Both the position numbers and the translations under genes were made by a program. DNA of 64,000 nt from Fulvimarina sp040239565 (GTDB taxonomy: Bacteria; Pseudomonadota; Alphaproteobacteria; Rhizobiales; Rhizobiaceae), in NCBI RefSeq assembly GCF_040239565.1, contig NZ_JBEHWS010000001.1, positions 62,001-126,000 on the forward strand. The letters run 5' to 3'. Shown one piece after another: positions 1 to 8,660 of this stretch. The notes below the pieces were generated by a model. It did not search any database, was not told the origin of the DNA, and worked only from the letters and a program-made list of their open reading frames with translations. The stretch's first letter is position 1, and every line of letters starts with the position of its first letter.

Positions 1-3000
1 ATGGAGGCCTGCGCGGCGAGGTGCGTTTCGTCGGCCTCTTCACGTCCTCGGCCTATACCCGCTCGATCCTCTCGATCCCCTATCTGCGGCTGAAGGCCGA
101 GACCGTGATCGCGCGCTCCGGTTTCCGCGCCGATTCCCATTCCGGCAAGGCGCTTCTCAACGTGTTGGAGGCTTATCCGCGCGACGAGGTTTTCCAGATC
201 GACCCCAAGACGCTGGAAGAGTTCGCAACGACGACGGTCGGCCTCAACGAGCGCCCGCGCATCAAGATCATGCCGCGCCACGATCGCTTCGACCGTTTCG
301 TGTCGATCATGGTCTATGTCCCCCGCGAGCGCTACGATTCACGCCTGCGCGAACAGATCGGCGCGCGTCTCGCCGATGCCTACGAGGGTCGCGTTTCCGC
401 CTATTATCCGGCGTTCCCAGAAGGCCCGCTCGCGCGTGTCCACATCATCATCGGCCGGCGTTCGGAGGAACTCCCGGAGGTGGACGTCGAGGCGATCGAA
501 GAGCAAATCCGCCGGCTTGCGCGCAACTGGGCCGATACATTCCAGTCGGAACTCGCCCATGCGGGCCGTTACGCCGAACTTGCCGATTTTTCGGCCGGGC
601 TTCCCGAAAGCTATCGCGATGTCATCGCACCCGAAGAGGCGGTCTCCGATGTCGGGGTCATTGCGGGACTAACGTCCGAAGCACCGCTGTCCCTCGATTT
701 CTACCGACGGTCCGGCGACGCCGAGACGATGCTGCGCCTCAAGATCTTCCATCTCGGGGATGCGGTCTCGCTTTCGACCCGTGTGCCGATCCTTGAGAAT
801 ATGGGCTTTTCGGTCGTTTCGGAGCGGACTTTCGACATCCGGCGGCCCGATGGCGAGCATGTCCATCTCCACGACATGGACCTTCAGCGCAGATCAGGCG
901 GCGATATCCATCTGAACGACGACGGCAAGGCGCTGGAAGAAACCTTTTCGGCCGTCTGGGCGCGACGGATCGAGAACGACGGTTTCAACGCGCTGGTCCT
1001 CGAATCCGGCCTCGACCACCGTCAGGCGAATGTGTTGCGCGCCTATGGGCGCTATCTGCGCCAGGGCGGCCTCACCTATTCGGCTGATTTTCTCGCCGAA
1101 ACACTGACCCGACGCGCCGATTTCGCCAAATCGCTGTTCGATCTCTTCGACAGGGCGCTCGATCCGGATTCGCCGGATGGTGAGAGCGCCGATTTCGATT
1201 GCGCGGAAAAGGCAAAGGGTCTTCCGGGCGTCGACGCGGCGCTGATCGAGCGGGCGGTGAACCGGGGTGTCGCCGATCTCTTCACCGATCTCGTCGAGCG
1301 CCTCGATGCGGTCGATTCGATCGACGACGACCGGATCCTGCGCCACTATGCGAGCGCGATTCTCGCGACGCTCCGTACCAACTATTTCGCGATCGACGGC
1401 ACCTGCGCGGACCTCGACAACAAGCCCGGCGAAGTGGAGCCGGCGCTTGCCTTCAAGTTCGACTCAGCGGCGGTGGAAGGCCTGCCGCAGCCGGTGCCCT
1501 TCCGCGAGATCTTCGTCTTCGACGCCCGTGTCGAGGGTGTTCACCTGCGCTTCGGCAAGGTTGCGCGCGGCGGGCTTCGCTGGTCCGACCGAGCCCAGGA
1601 CTATCGCACCGAAGTGCTGGGGCTGGTGAAGGCCCAGCAGGTGAAGAACGCCGTCATCGTGCCGGTCGGTGCGAAGGGCGGCTTCTATCCCAAGCGCCTG
1701 CCCGACCCGGCTGCCGATCGCGAGGCCTGGTTCAATGCCGGCAAGTCGGCCTATGTCGTCTTCATCGCCTCGCTCCTCTCGATCACCGACAACATCTCCG
1801 GCACGGACATCATCGCGCCGGAGCGGGTGAGACGGATCGACGGGGACGATCCCTATTTCGTCGTCGCGGCCGACAAGGGTACGGCGACCTTCTCCGACAC
1901 CGCCAACGCCATCGCCCAGTCGGTGGATTTCTGGCTCGACGATGCGTTCGCCTCCGGCGGTTCCGTCGGCTACGACCACAAGGCCATGGGCATCACCGCA
2001 CGCGGCGCCTGGGAGGCCGTGAAGCGGCATTTCCGCGAGATGAACCACGACATCCAGTCCGAGCCGTTCACCGCTGTCGGCTGTGGTGACATGTCGGGCG
2101 ACGTCTTCGGCAACGGCATGCTGCTTTCGCATCAGACCAAGCTGATCGCGGCATTCGACCACCGCGATATCTTCATCGATCCAGACCCCGATCCCGAGAC
2201 GAGCTATGCCGAACGCAAGCGGCTGTTCGGCCAGGCGCGGTCCTCGTGGGCCGATTACGATGAGGGCAAAATCTCGAAGGGCGGCGGCGTCTTCTCCCGC
2301 AAGAACAAGCGGATCACGCTTTCACCGGAAGCGCGCGAGGCGATCGGTTTCGACAAGGAAAGCGGCACGCCGCCGGAGATCATCTCCGCGATCCTCAAGA
2401 GCCCGGCCGATCTCCTCTGGTTCGGGGGCATCGGAACCTATATCCGAGCGGCCTCGGAATCGAATTCCGATGTCGGCGACAGGGCGAACGACGCGGTTCG
2501 TGTCACCGCCCACGATGTTCGGGCGAAGGTCGTGGGCGAGGGCGCCAATCTCGGCGTCACCCAGCGGGGTCGCATCGAGTTTGCGCGGGGCGGCGGCCGG
2601 ATCAATTCCGACGCCATCGACAACTCCGCCGGCGTCAACACGTCCGACGTCGAGGTGAACATCAAGATCGCCCTGAAATCGGCGATGGAGGACGGACGCC
2701 TGGAGCGCGAAGCGCGTAACAAGCTTCTCGCCTCGATGACCGAGAACGTCTCCAAGCTCGTGCTCGTCAACAATTACGAGCAGACGTTGGCGATCTCTCT
2801 CGACGCGCGCAAGGGCGATACGATCCTGCCGCTGCAATCGCGCTTCATGGCCGCGCTGGAAGAGACCGGCGATCTCGATCGCGCGGTCGAGGTGCTTCCC
2901 CCCGATGGCGCGATCGCCGATCTGAAGGCCACGGGCGGCGGGCTGACGCGGCCCGAAATCGCGGTGCTGCTGGCCTATTCGAAGCTGACGCTGTTCGACC

Positions 3001-3953
3001 AGCTGGTGGACAGCGACCTTCCGGACGATCCTTACCTGGAGGACCGGCTTCACGACTACTTCCCGAGCCCAATGCGGCGGGACTATGCGCGCGATATCGA
3101 GGGGCACCGGCTGAAGCGCGAGATCGTCGCGACGATCCTGTCCAACGAACTCGCCAATCGCTGCGGGCCGACCTTCCTGACGGTGGTGAGAGAGGCGACG
3201 GGCGCCTCGCCTTCGCGAATCGTCCGCGGTTTCGTGGCGGCCCGCGACGGGCTGGATGCGGCCTCGCTCTATGATCGGATCGACGAGCTCGACACCAAGA
3301 TCGACGGCCAGCTTCAGAACGATCTCTATGAGGCCGTGGCGGCCTTCCTGCGCCGCTCGACCCGCTGGTTCGTGCGCAATGAGAGCTTCTCGGATGGTCT
3401 CACCGGCGTCGTGGTCGAGTGCCGCAATGCACTGGAGCAGCTGAAGCCGAAGCTGCTCGACCTTGCCTCGGATGCCTCGCGCGCCGAAACCAAGGCGCGG
3501 GCCGAGAAATGGGTCTCGGACGGAGTACCGCAGGATCTGGCCGAAGACCTCGCGCTCCTGCCTCTGGTCGCGCTGGTGCCCGATATCGCTGCTGTTTCAC
3601 GTGAAACAGCAAAGCAGCCGGAAGCAGTGATGGCGACCTATTTCGGCATGACGGAGCGCTTCGAGATCGGGCGTCTGGAATCGGCGATCTTTGGCATCGA
3701 GGCGGCGGACTACTACGAAATCCTCGCTCTCGATCGCTCCGGCAGTCAGATCGCCGAGGCGCGTCGCAAACTCACCGAGACGGCGCTGAAGAGCTATGGC
3801 GATGCGGATGATCCGGTCGCTGCATGGAGCGAGGATCAGGGCGACCATACAAAGCGTATCAGCAATCAGATACGCACGCTTACGGGCAGCGGGGAGGCCT
3901 CGGTACCGCGTCTGACGGTGGCGGCCGGACTGCTTGCCGATCTCGCCGGTTGA
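1..3953 (+). CDS. gdhB: NAD-specific glutamate dehydrogenase, large type (5' end outside window)
   Basis: Oxidative deamination of glutamate to 2-oxoglutarate with NAD. This is the C-terminal roughly 1,315 residues of the large (about 1,600-residue) GDH family; the frame is open through the window edge, so the N-terminal part is missing. The catalytic core is visible near 1,560-1,700, with the ARGGLRWSDR run followed by GLVKAQQVKNAVIVPVGAKGG, whose lysines match the GDH substrate-binding lysines. The nucleotide-binding part is near 2,530-2,660 (VGEGANLGVTQRGRIEFA). Codons at 3593-3608 coincide with a perfect parS site and encode VSRET. The stop is at 3951-3953. No operon partner is visible. 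The symbol gdhB follows common use for this family in proteobacteria. Confidence 0.95.
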   Translation, partial: GGLRGEVRFVGLFTSSAYTRSILSIPYLRLKAETVIARSGFRADSHSGKALLNVLEAYPRDEVFQIDPKTLEEFATTTVGLNERPRIKIMPRHDRFDRFVSIMVYVPRERYDSRLREQIGARLADAYEGRVSAYYPAFPEGPLARVHIIIGRRSEELPEVDVEAIEEQIRRLARNWADTFQSELAHAGRYAELADFSAGLPESYRDVIAPEEAVSDVGVIAGLTSEAPLSLDFYRRSGDAETMLRLKIFHLGDAVSLSTRVPILENMGFSVVSERTFDIRRPDGEHVHLHDMDLQRRSGGDIHLNDDGKALEETFSAVWARRIENDGFNALVLESGLDHRQANVLRAYGRYLRQGGLTYSADFLAETLTRRADFAKSLFDLFDRALDPDSPDGESADFDCAEKAKGLPGVDAALIERAVNRGVADLFTDLVERLDAVDSIDDDRILRHYASAILATLRTNYFAIDGTCADLDNKPGEVEPALAFKFDSAAVEGLPQPVPFREIFVFDARVEGVHLRFGKVARGGLRWSDRAQDYRTEVLGLVKAQQVKNAVIVPVGAKGGFYPKRLPDPAADREAWFNAGKSAYVVFIASLLSITDNISGTDIIAPERVRRIDGDDPYFVVAADKGTATFSDTANAIAQSVDFWLDDAFASGGSVGYDHKAMGITARGAWEAVKRHFREMNHDIQSEPFTAVGCGDMSGDVFGNGMLLSHQTKLIAAFDHRDIFIDPDPDPETSYAERKRLFGQARSSWADYDEGKISKGGGVFSRKNKRITLSPEAREAIGFDKESGTPPEIISAILKSPADLLWFGGIGTYIRAASESNSDVGDRANDAVRVTAHDVRAKVVGEGANLGVTQRGRIEFARGGGRINSDAIDNSAGVNTSDVEVNIKIALKSAMEDGRLEREARNKLLASMTENVSKLVLVNNYEQTLAISLDARKGDTILPLQSRFMAALEETGDLDRAVEVLPPDGAIADLKATGGGLTRPEIAVLLAYSKLTLFDQLVDSDLPDDPYLEDRLHDYFPSPMRRDYARDIEGHRLKREIVATILSNELANRCGPTFLTVVREATGASPSRIVRGFVAARDGLDAASLYDRIDELDTKIDGQLQNDLYEAVAAFLRRSTRWFVRNESFSDGLTGVVVECRNALEQLKPKLLDLASDASRAETKARAEKWVSDGVPQDLAEDLALLPLVALVPDIAAVSRETAKQPEAVMATYFGMTERFEIGRLESAIFGIEAADYYEILALDRSGSQIAEARRKLTETALKSYGDADDPVAAWSEDQGDHTKRISNQIRTLTGSGEASVPRLTVAAGLLADLAG
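3593..3608. promoter_or_regulatory. parS: parS site 1 (perfect 16-mer)
   Basis: TGTTTCACGTGAAACA matches the bacterial parS consensus bound by ParB at all 16 positions. It lies inside the GDH coding region, as many chromosomal parS sites do. Two more copies of the 14-base core are at 13217 and 19180. Confidence 0.9.
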
Positions 3954-4158
3954 TCTGCGCGACAAACGGGATGGGACGCCGCATTCGACTGCGGCGCCCC
4001 TTGCGAGGATAGTGTGAGATGGACGCTTCGAGTTGACCTTCAGGTTTTGACGGGCACCGAAAGACCTTCACCAGCAAGCGGGGGCTGTCGCGTCCGCGCT
4101 CCACGATTTATCCAGAAATGAACGACGCCTGCCTGTGAGGGGAGGGAACGAAGCGGTC

Positions 4159-4293
4159 CTACTTCTTCTTCTCTTCCTGGCCTCGGGAGAATTTGGCGGG
4201 TGTCGCCGGCATCGCCGTTTCGCTCTTCGCAGCCTTCTTGTCCGCCTTCGGTTTGCGGATTTCCTTGTTGCCGCGCATCTGTCCTTTGGCCAT
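4159..4293 (-). CDS. 44-residue lysine-rich small protein
   Basis: The ATG at 4291-4293 is preceded on the minus strand by an AGAAGG ribosome-binding sequence, and the frame closes with TAG at 4159. The product starts MAKGQMRGNKEIRKPKADKK and ends in EEKKK. It is almost entirely polar, basic and proline/alanine-rich, with no signal or membrane segment. From memory it resembles short conserved proteins of alpha- and betaproteobacteria that begin MAKGQ-R-N-KE and have no assigned function. It stands alone between GDH and the MOSC gene on the opposite strand. The disordered, basic composition would fit nucleic-acid or ribosome contact, but that is inference. Confidence 0.75.
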   Translation of the reverse strand: MAKGQMRGNKEIRKPKADKKAAKSETAMPATPAKFSRGQEEKKK

Positions 4294-4506
4294 GATCGAC
4301 CTTCTTTCACGTGCAATTCCGAGATGATGTCAGGCGGTTCGTCCGAAATTGCGTGAAGGGACGAAGGGTCTCGAGGGCCGAATGGTCCGAAGGGGACCCT
4401 ATCACCCTCCGCTTGACCGTATTCGCAATTCCACGTGAAGGATCAAGTCGCCTCGAAAGCGCGGGCGGATGCCGATGATACCCTTGGGCACAGGATGATT
4501 TTTTTT

Positions 4507-5346
4507 ATGAAACTTGGCGCAATCCATATTCATCCGGTGAAGGGTGGGCGGGCGATCAGCCTTCAGGCGGTGGAACTGAGCCGCGAGGGACTCTCGGGTG
4601 ACCGCCGCTGGATGCTGGTCGATGCCGATGGCCGCTTTCAGACCCAGCGGGAAATGCCGGCGCTCGCGCGGCTCGATGCGGAGCCCACAGAGGACGGGGT
4701 GATCCTGACCTACGGTGATGAAGGAGAGCGTTTCGTGCCGTTTCCCGATGGTTCGGAGAGGATCGAAGCGCGCCTGTGGCGAGATCAGCTCGATGTGGCG
4801 CTTGCCGGCGAGGAGACGAATGTCGCCATCTCGCGCTGGTTCGGAAAGGATGTGCGGCTGGTCTATCAGGACCGGCTCGAGCGGGTGGCGGACCCGGATT
4901 TCGCCCCCGCCGAAAGCCCGGTCTCGCTCGCCGACGGCTATCCGCTGCTGATCGCCACCACGGACTCGCTGCGCGACCTCAACGCCCGCCTGGTCTACGA
5001 TGGCCACGAACCGGTGTCGATGAGCCGGTTTCGGCCCAATCTCGTCATCGACGACAGTGGGCCTTGGCGCGAAGACGAATGGAAGGCGATCCGCATCGGC
5101 AGTGTCACCCTTGACCTCGTCAAGCCGTGCGCGCGTTGCAAGGTGACGACGGTGGAACAGCTCGACGGCGTCGTGACCGGCGAGCAGCCGCTCGAAATTC
5201 TGCGCGAGACGCGATTTTCCGCCAACCGAAAGGTGCCCGGGGTGCTCTTTGGCTGGAACGCGGTGCCGCGCGGGGCAGGGCGGTTCGACGTGGGCGATCA
5301 CGTGGAGGTGCTGGAGCGGCGAGACGAGGATGTCGTGCGCGGCTGA
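4507..5346 (+). CDS. MOSC domain protein (YcbX-like)
   Basis: A 279-residue MOSC (molybdenum cofactor sulfurase C-terminal) protein. The N-terminal beta-barrel motif IHIHPVKGG and the SGDRRWMLVD stretch are typical. The C-terminal part holds FRPNLVIDD and the CARCKVTTVEQ segment with the conserved cysteine thought to bind the cofactor or sulfur in this family. The family acts in Moco-dependent reduction of N-hydroxylated compounds, often with a separate electron donor; no ferredoxin domain is fused here. I chose the ATG at 4507 because the protein then begins at the conserved barrel and CAGGA precedes it; in-frame starts at 4435 and 4495 are possible. The MBL gene starts 59 bases downstream, possibly co-transcribed. 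Confidence 0.85.
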   Translation: MKLGAIHIHPVKGGRAISLQAVELSREGLSGDRRWMLVDADGRFQTQREMPALARLDAEPTEDGVILTYGDEGERFVPFPDGSERIEARLWRDQLDVALAGEETNVAISRWFGKDVRLVYQDRLERVADPDFAPAESPVSLADGYPLLIATTDSLRDLNARLVYDGHEPVSMSRFRPNLVIDDSGPWREDEWKAIRIGSVTLDLVKPCARCKVTTVEQLDGVVTGEQPLEILRETRFSANRKVPGVLFGWNAVPRGAGRFDVGDHVEVLERRDEDVVRG

Positions 5347-5405
5347 GCGTGGTGCGAGCGGCTAGTGCCCTCGACGGCTGGTTTCCTAACATCGAGAGCG
5401 CGAGC

Positions 5406-6398
5406 ATGAAGAACCCGTATTATTCCGGCCCGGTCAGCGATCATTTCGACGGGACCTGTTTCTTCAACCCCGGCCAGCCTTCCGCCGAGCGATCTTTCGC
5501 CGATATCCTGCGTTGGCGTTTCAAGGAAACGCGGGCCAAATGGCCGAAGAGCGTTCTCGTCGAGCCGGCACAGCCGGAGGCGCATGTCGCGGGCTGCCGT
5601 GCGACCCTCATCGGCCATGCCAGCGTGCTTGTGCAGGTCGATGGTCTCAATGTCCTCACCGATCCGGTGTTCTCGAAACGCGTGAGCCCATTCAGTTTCG
5701 CCGGGCCGAAGCGGGTAACGCCGCCCGGTATCCGGTTCGAGAACCTGCCGAAAATCGACGTCGTTCTCCTCTCCCATAACCACTACGACCATTGCGATGT
5801 GGCGACGTTGAAACGCCTCGACGACCGGTTTCGGCCGCGTGTGATCACCGCCCTCGGCAATGACCGGCTTTTGCGCGAGGCCGTGCCCGGGATCGATGTC
5901 ACGGCCGGGGACTGGGGTGATGTGATCGATATCGGCAAAGGGCAAACGGTGGCGCTGACGCGGGCCAACCACTGGTCTTCACGGGGCCTGCGCGACCGCC
6001 GCATGGCGCTGTGGTGCGGTTTCGTCCTGAAGACGGAGGCGGCACAGGTCTATTTCGCCGGAGACTCCGGTTATGGCGATGGCGCGATCTTTCAGGAAAT
6101 TCGGAAGCTGCACGGCGCGCCGGACCTCGCCCTCATCCCCATCGGCGCCTATGCGCCGCGCTGGTTCATGAAACCGCAGCACATGAACCCGGAGGAGGCG
6201 GTCTCGGTCTTCGAGGCTCTCGACGCGAAGCGGGCGCTCGCGATCCATTGGGGCACGTTCCAACTGACCGACGAGGCGCGCTCTGAACCGCGCGACCGGC
6301 TGATGAAGACGCTCGATGAACGCGGCATTTCCTGCGAGCGCTTCATCGCGCTGGAGCCCGGCGGTACGCTCGATCTGGGCTCCCATCGAAGCGCGTGA
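5406..6398 (+). CDS. Metallo-beta-lactamase-fold hydrolase (RomA/UlaG/NAPE-PLD type)
   Basis: A 330-residue zinc hydrolase. The signature SHNHYDH (HxHxDH, near residue 124) supplies the two-metal site. Further conserved points are RANHWSSRG, the FAGDSGYG aspartate and the C-terminal HWGTF histidine. The family includes NAPE-hydrolysing phospholipase D, UlaG lactonase and the RomA outer-membrane-related proteins; the substrate cannot be told from sequence. No signal peptide is seen with the ATG at 5406, chosen because the upstream in-frame extension back to 5127 overlaps the MOSC gene in another frame. The Shine-Dalgarno is weak (GAGAGCGAG). Confidence 0.85.
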   Translation: MKNPYYSGPVSDHFDGTCFFNPGQPSAERSFADILRWRFKETRAKWPKSVLVEPAQPEAHVAGCRATLIGHASVLVQVDGLNVLTDPVFSKRVSPFSFAGPKRVTPPGIRFENLPKIDVVLLSHNHYDHCDVATLKRLDDRFRPRVITALGNDRLLREAVPGIDVTAGDWGDVIDIGKGQTVALTRANHWSSRGLRDRRMALWCGFVLKTEAAQVYFAGDSGYGDGAIFQEIRKLHGAPDLALIPIGAYAPRWFMKPQHMNPEEAVSVFEALDAKRALAIHWGTFQLTDEARSEPRDRLMKTLDERGISCERFIALEPGGTLDLGSHRSA

Positions 6399-6519
6399 GA
6401 ATTTCCTACAGCGCGCTCTTGTCCCATGGGCCCGAAAACTCCTAAAGACCCGCTCGAAACGCGGCTCGGATTGCAGGAGGCGAGCGAGCCAGACCCCCTC
6501 CCATCGAAGGAATTTCAGC

Positions 6520-7059
6520 GTGTCCGACATCATCATGCGCACCGGCGAGGCGACCGTTCTCGCAGCCGAGGGTCAGGCGACCGACGCCATGCCCGAAATC
6601 GTCATCGGCTCCCTCTCGGGACCCGTCGGCCACGCCTTTGCCGGCATGCTCGGCCAGACCGTCGGCCATACCCGCATGTTCGTGGTGCGTGACCTCAATC
6701 AGATGGTCCGCCCTGCGACGATGATGACCACCAAGGCGACAATCCATTCGGAAGCCTATGTCGAGCTTCTCGGCGGCGTCGTGCAGGCAGCGACCGGCGA
6801 TGCCATCGTCGACTGCGTCATCGAAGGCGTAATCCCGAAGGACATCGTGGACGACATCTGCATGATCGTCACGATCTGGCTCGACCCGCGCTGTGCCGAA
6901 GACGAGAACCTCGATAAGGCCGATCTCTACCGGACCAATTACGAGGCGACCAAGCTCGCCATCGCCCGCGCCCTGAAGGCCGAGCCGTCGATCGATACGC
7001 TCATCGAGAACCGTAAGACGGTGAAGCACTACGCCCTCGACGGCGTCGTGGACTACTGA
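6520..7059 (+). CDS. Formaldehyde-activating enzyme (Fae) family protein, atypical
   Basis: A 179-residue member of the Fae family, which condenses formaldehyde with tetrahydromethanopterin in methylotrophs. The family core is clear: IGSLSGPVGHAFA near residues 29-41, the central VIPKDIVDD segment, and the C-terminal TNYEATKLAIARALKAEPS. In my recall of Methylorubrum Fae the early segment reads AHIDLIIG, with the histidine proposed as catalytic base; here the matching stretch reads AMPEIVIG, so that histidine is replaced. GTG at 6520 is chosen because AAGGA sits 8 bases upstream; ATG at 6535 is the alternative. No tetrahydromethanopterin pathway genes are nearby. It may be a paralogue with another pterin-related or sensing role. 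Confidence 0.85.
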   Translation: MSDIIMRTGEATVLAAEGQATDAMPEIVIGSLSGPVGHAFAGMLGQTVGHTRMFVVRDLNQMVRPATMMTTKATIHSEAYVELLGGVVQAATGDAIVDCVIEGVIPKDIVDDICMIVTIWLDPRCAEDENLDKADLYRTNYEATKLAIARALKAEPSIDTLIENRKTVKHYALDGVVDY

Positions 7060-7072
7060 CCGATGATTTGAG

Positions 7073-7095
7073 AAATCCCTTAAAAGCAGGGATTT
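7073..7095 (+). terminator. Hairpin terminator after the fae-like gene
   Basis: AAATCCCT at 7073-7080 pairs with AGGGATTT at 7088-7095, 14 bases after the stop codon, followed by TC. It is an 8-bp stem with A/T-rich flanks. Confidence 0.6.
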
Positions 7096-7103
7096 TCAGT
7101 ACA

Positions 7104-7130
7104 GTTTGCCGGCTTATTACGCCGGCAAAC
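7104..7130. terminator. Second hairpin in the convergent gap
   Basis: GTTTGCCGGC at 7104-7113 pairs perfectly with GCCGGCAAAC at 7121-7130 (10-bp stem, 7-base loop). It lies 20 bases beyond the stop of the leftward histidine kinase gene and probably terminates that transcript. A third copy of GCCGGCAAAC is at 7155-7164, covering the kinase's last codons. Confidence 0.5.
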
Positions 7131-7150
7131 ACTGAATTTCCGCGCCTCTA

Positions 7151-8647
7151 CTAAGCCGGCAAACGGATCAATGCACGCAAGCCGCCCATGCGGCTGTCGG
7201 ACAGGAGAATATCGCCGCCATGCCCGCGTGCGATGTCGCGGGCAATGGCGAGGCCGAGACCTGTTCCGCCCGCATCGATATTGCGCGCATCGTCGAGCCG
7301 CACGAAGGGCTTGAACACCTCTTCGCGCTTGTCCGGCGGAATACCCGGTCCGTTGTCCTCAACCTCCAGCGTCAGCCAACGGCCCTGGTGGTTGGCCTCG
7401 ACGGCGACCTTGTCGGCATAGCGAAGGGCATTGCCGACGACATTGGTGACCATGCGCTGGAAGGAGTCCGGCCGGACGGTGAGGCGGGGATCGCCGATGA
7501 TGCGGATCGAGAGCCGCTTGTTCTTCATCTGCGCTTCGCTGCGGAAGCGCTCCAGAATCTCCTCGATATCGACCTCGCCGACATCCTCGTTTGCCTCGTC
7601 CTTGGCGAAGGCGAGATAACCTTCCAGCATGCGCTGCATCTCGTCGATATCGGCGTTCAGCTCTGTGGCGTCCTCACCGTCGCCGAGGAAGGAGATCTGC
7701 AGGCGAAAGCGCGTGAGGATGGTGCGCAGGTCGTGGCTGACGCCGTTCAGCATCTGGGTGCGCTGTTCGAGCTGCCGCTCGATCCGGTCGCGCATCTGGA
7801 TGAAGGCGATCGAGGCACGCCGGACTTCCGAGGCGCCGCGTGGCCGGAAATCCGGTGGCAGAGGCTGACCACGCCCGAAGCCTTCGGCGGCCGTCGCGAG
7901 GTTCTGGATCGGCCGTATCTGATTGCGCAGGAAGAGGATCGCGATCAGGAGGAGGACCAGCGAGGTGATGACCATCCAGACGATGAAGATATGGGTGTTC
8001 GAGGCATAGGCCGAGTTGCGCGGCGCGAAAACGCGCAGGATCTTGTCTTCCAGCTGGATGCGGACCTCGACGATCTTGGAATTGCCGACCGTGTCGATCC
8101 AGAACGGGCGTCCGATCTGATCACTGATCTCGCTCGACAGAATGCTGTCGAGAATGTTGAAGAACGGCTTCGGAGCCGGCGGCGGTAGGGCCTCGAGGGG
8201 CATGATCGAAGCGTTGAGATCGAGATCCTGCCGGGCGATCCGGGTGGCGATCGCGCCGCCGTCCTCGCCGGGAATGGTCTCGACCATCTCGACGATCGCG
8301 GCGATGTCCCGCACCACGGCCTCGGACAGCCGCTCCGTCACCAGCGCCCAGTGCCGCTCCATGAAGACGATGGTGACGACGCATTGCAGGATGACCATCG
8401 GCGTGATGATGATGATCAGCGAGCGCGCGTAGAGGCTCTTGGGTGTATAGCGCGCGAAGAAGCGCGGAACCGGCCGAAGCGGGCCGCGCCAGATATCGAT
8501 GCGCGAGGGAAACGGCACCCGGCGCAACCAGCGCCAGCCCCAGACATCCGGCCAGCGCCGCATCCAGTCGCGCGAGAAGCGTGCGGCCCTGACGAAGGCG
8601 TTCGCCGTGCCGTTTCCGCCTTTTCGGATGCGCTCGATGAATGTCAT
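7151..8647 (-). CDS. Sensor histidine kinase of the PetR pair (EnvZ-like)
   Basis: A 498-residue inner-membrane kinase. Two membrane segments lie near residues 76-96 and 220-240, flanking a roughly 120-residue periplasmic domain, followed by a HAMP region (RNQIRPIQNLATAAEGFGRG). The phospho-acceptor is His305 in GVSHDLRT. The ATPase domain shows the N box (NVVGNALRYAD), DNGPGIP and GGTGLGLAIARD. The first 70 residues are unusually basic and tryptophan-rich and would lie in the cytoplasm. It starts 13 bases after petR, so the response regulator and kinase are co-transcribed with petP. The architecture is EnvZ-like; the stimulus is unknown. Confidence 0.93.
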   Translation of the reverse strand: MTFIERIRKGGNGTANAFVRAARFSRDWMRRWPDVWGWRWLRRVPFPSRIDIWRGPLRPVPRFFARYTPKSLYARSLIIIITPMVILQCVVTIVFMERHWALVTERLSEAVVRDIAAIVEMVETIPGEDGGAIATRIARQDLDLNASIMPLEALPPPAPKPFFNILDSILSSEISDQIGRPFWIDTVGNSKIVEVRIQLEDKILRVFAPRNSAYASNTHIFIVWMVITSLVLLLIAILFLRNQIRPIQNLATAAEGFGRGQPLPPDFRPRGASEVRRASIAFIQMRDRIERQLEQRTQMLNGVSHDLRTILTRFRLQISFLGDGEDATELNADIDEMQRMLEGYLAFAKDEANEDVGEVDIEEILERFRSEAQMKNKRLSIRIIGDPRLTVRPDSFQRMVTNVVGNALRYADKVAVEANHQGRWLTLEVEDNGPGIPPDKREEVFKPFVRLDDARNIDAGGTGLGLAIARDIARGHGGDILLSDSRMGGLRALIRLPA

Positions 8648-8660
8648 GGGGGTAAACCCC

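Noticed and set aside
4430..4442. TTCCACGTGAAG as a fourth parS site
   Set aside because: Only about 10 of the 14 core bases match; CACGTGAA fragments alone are not specific.
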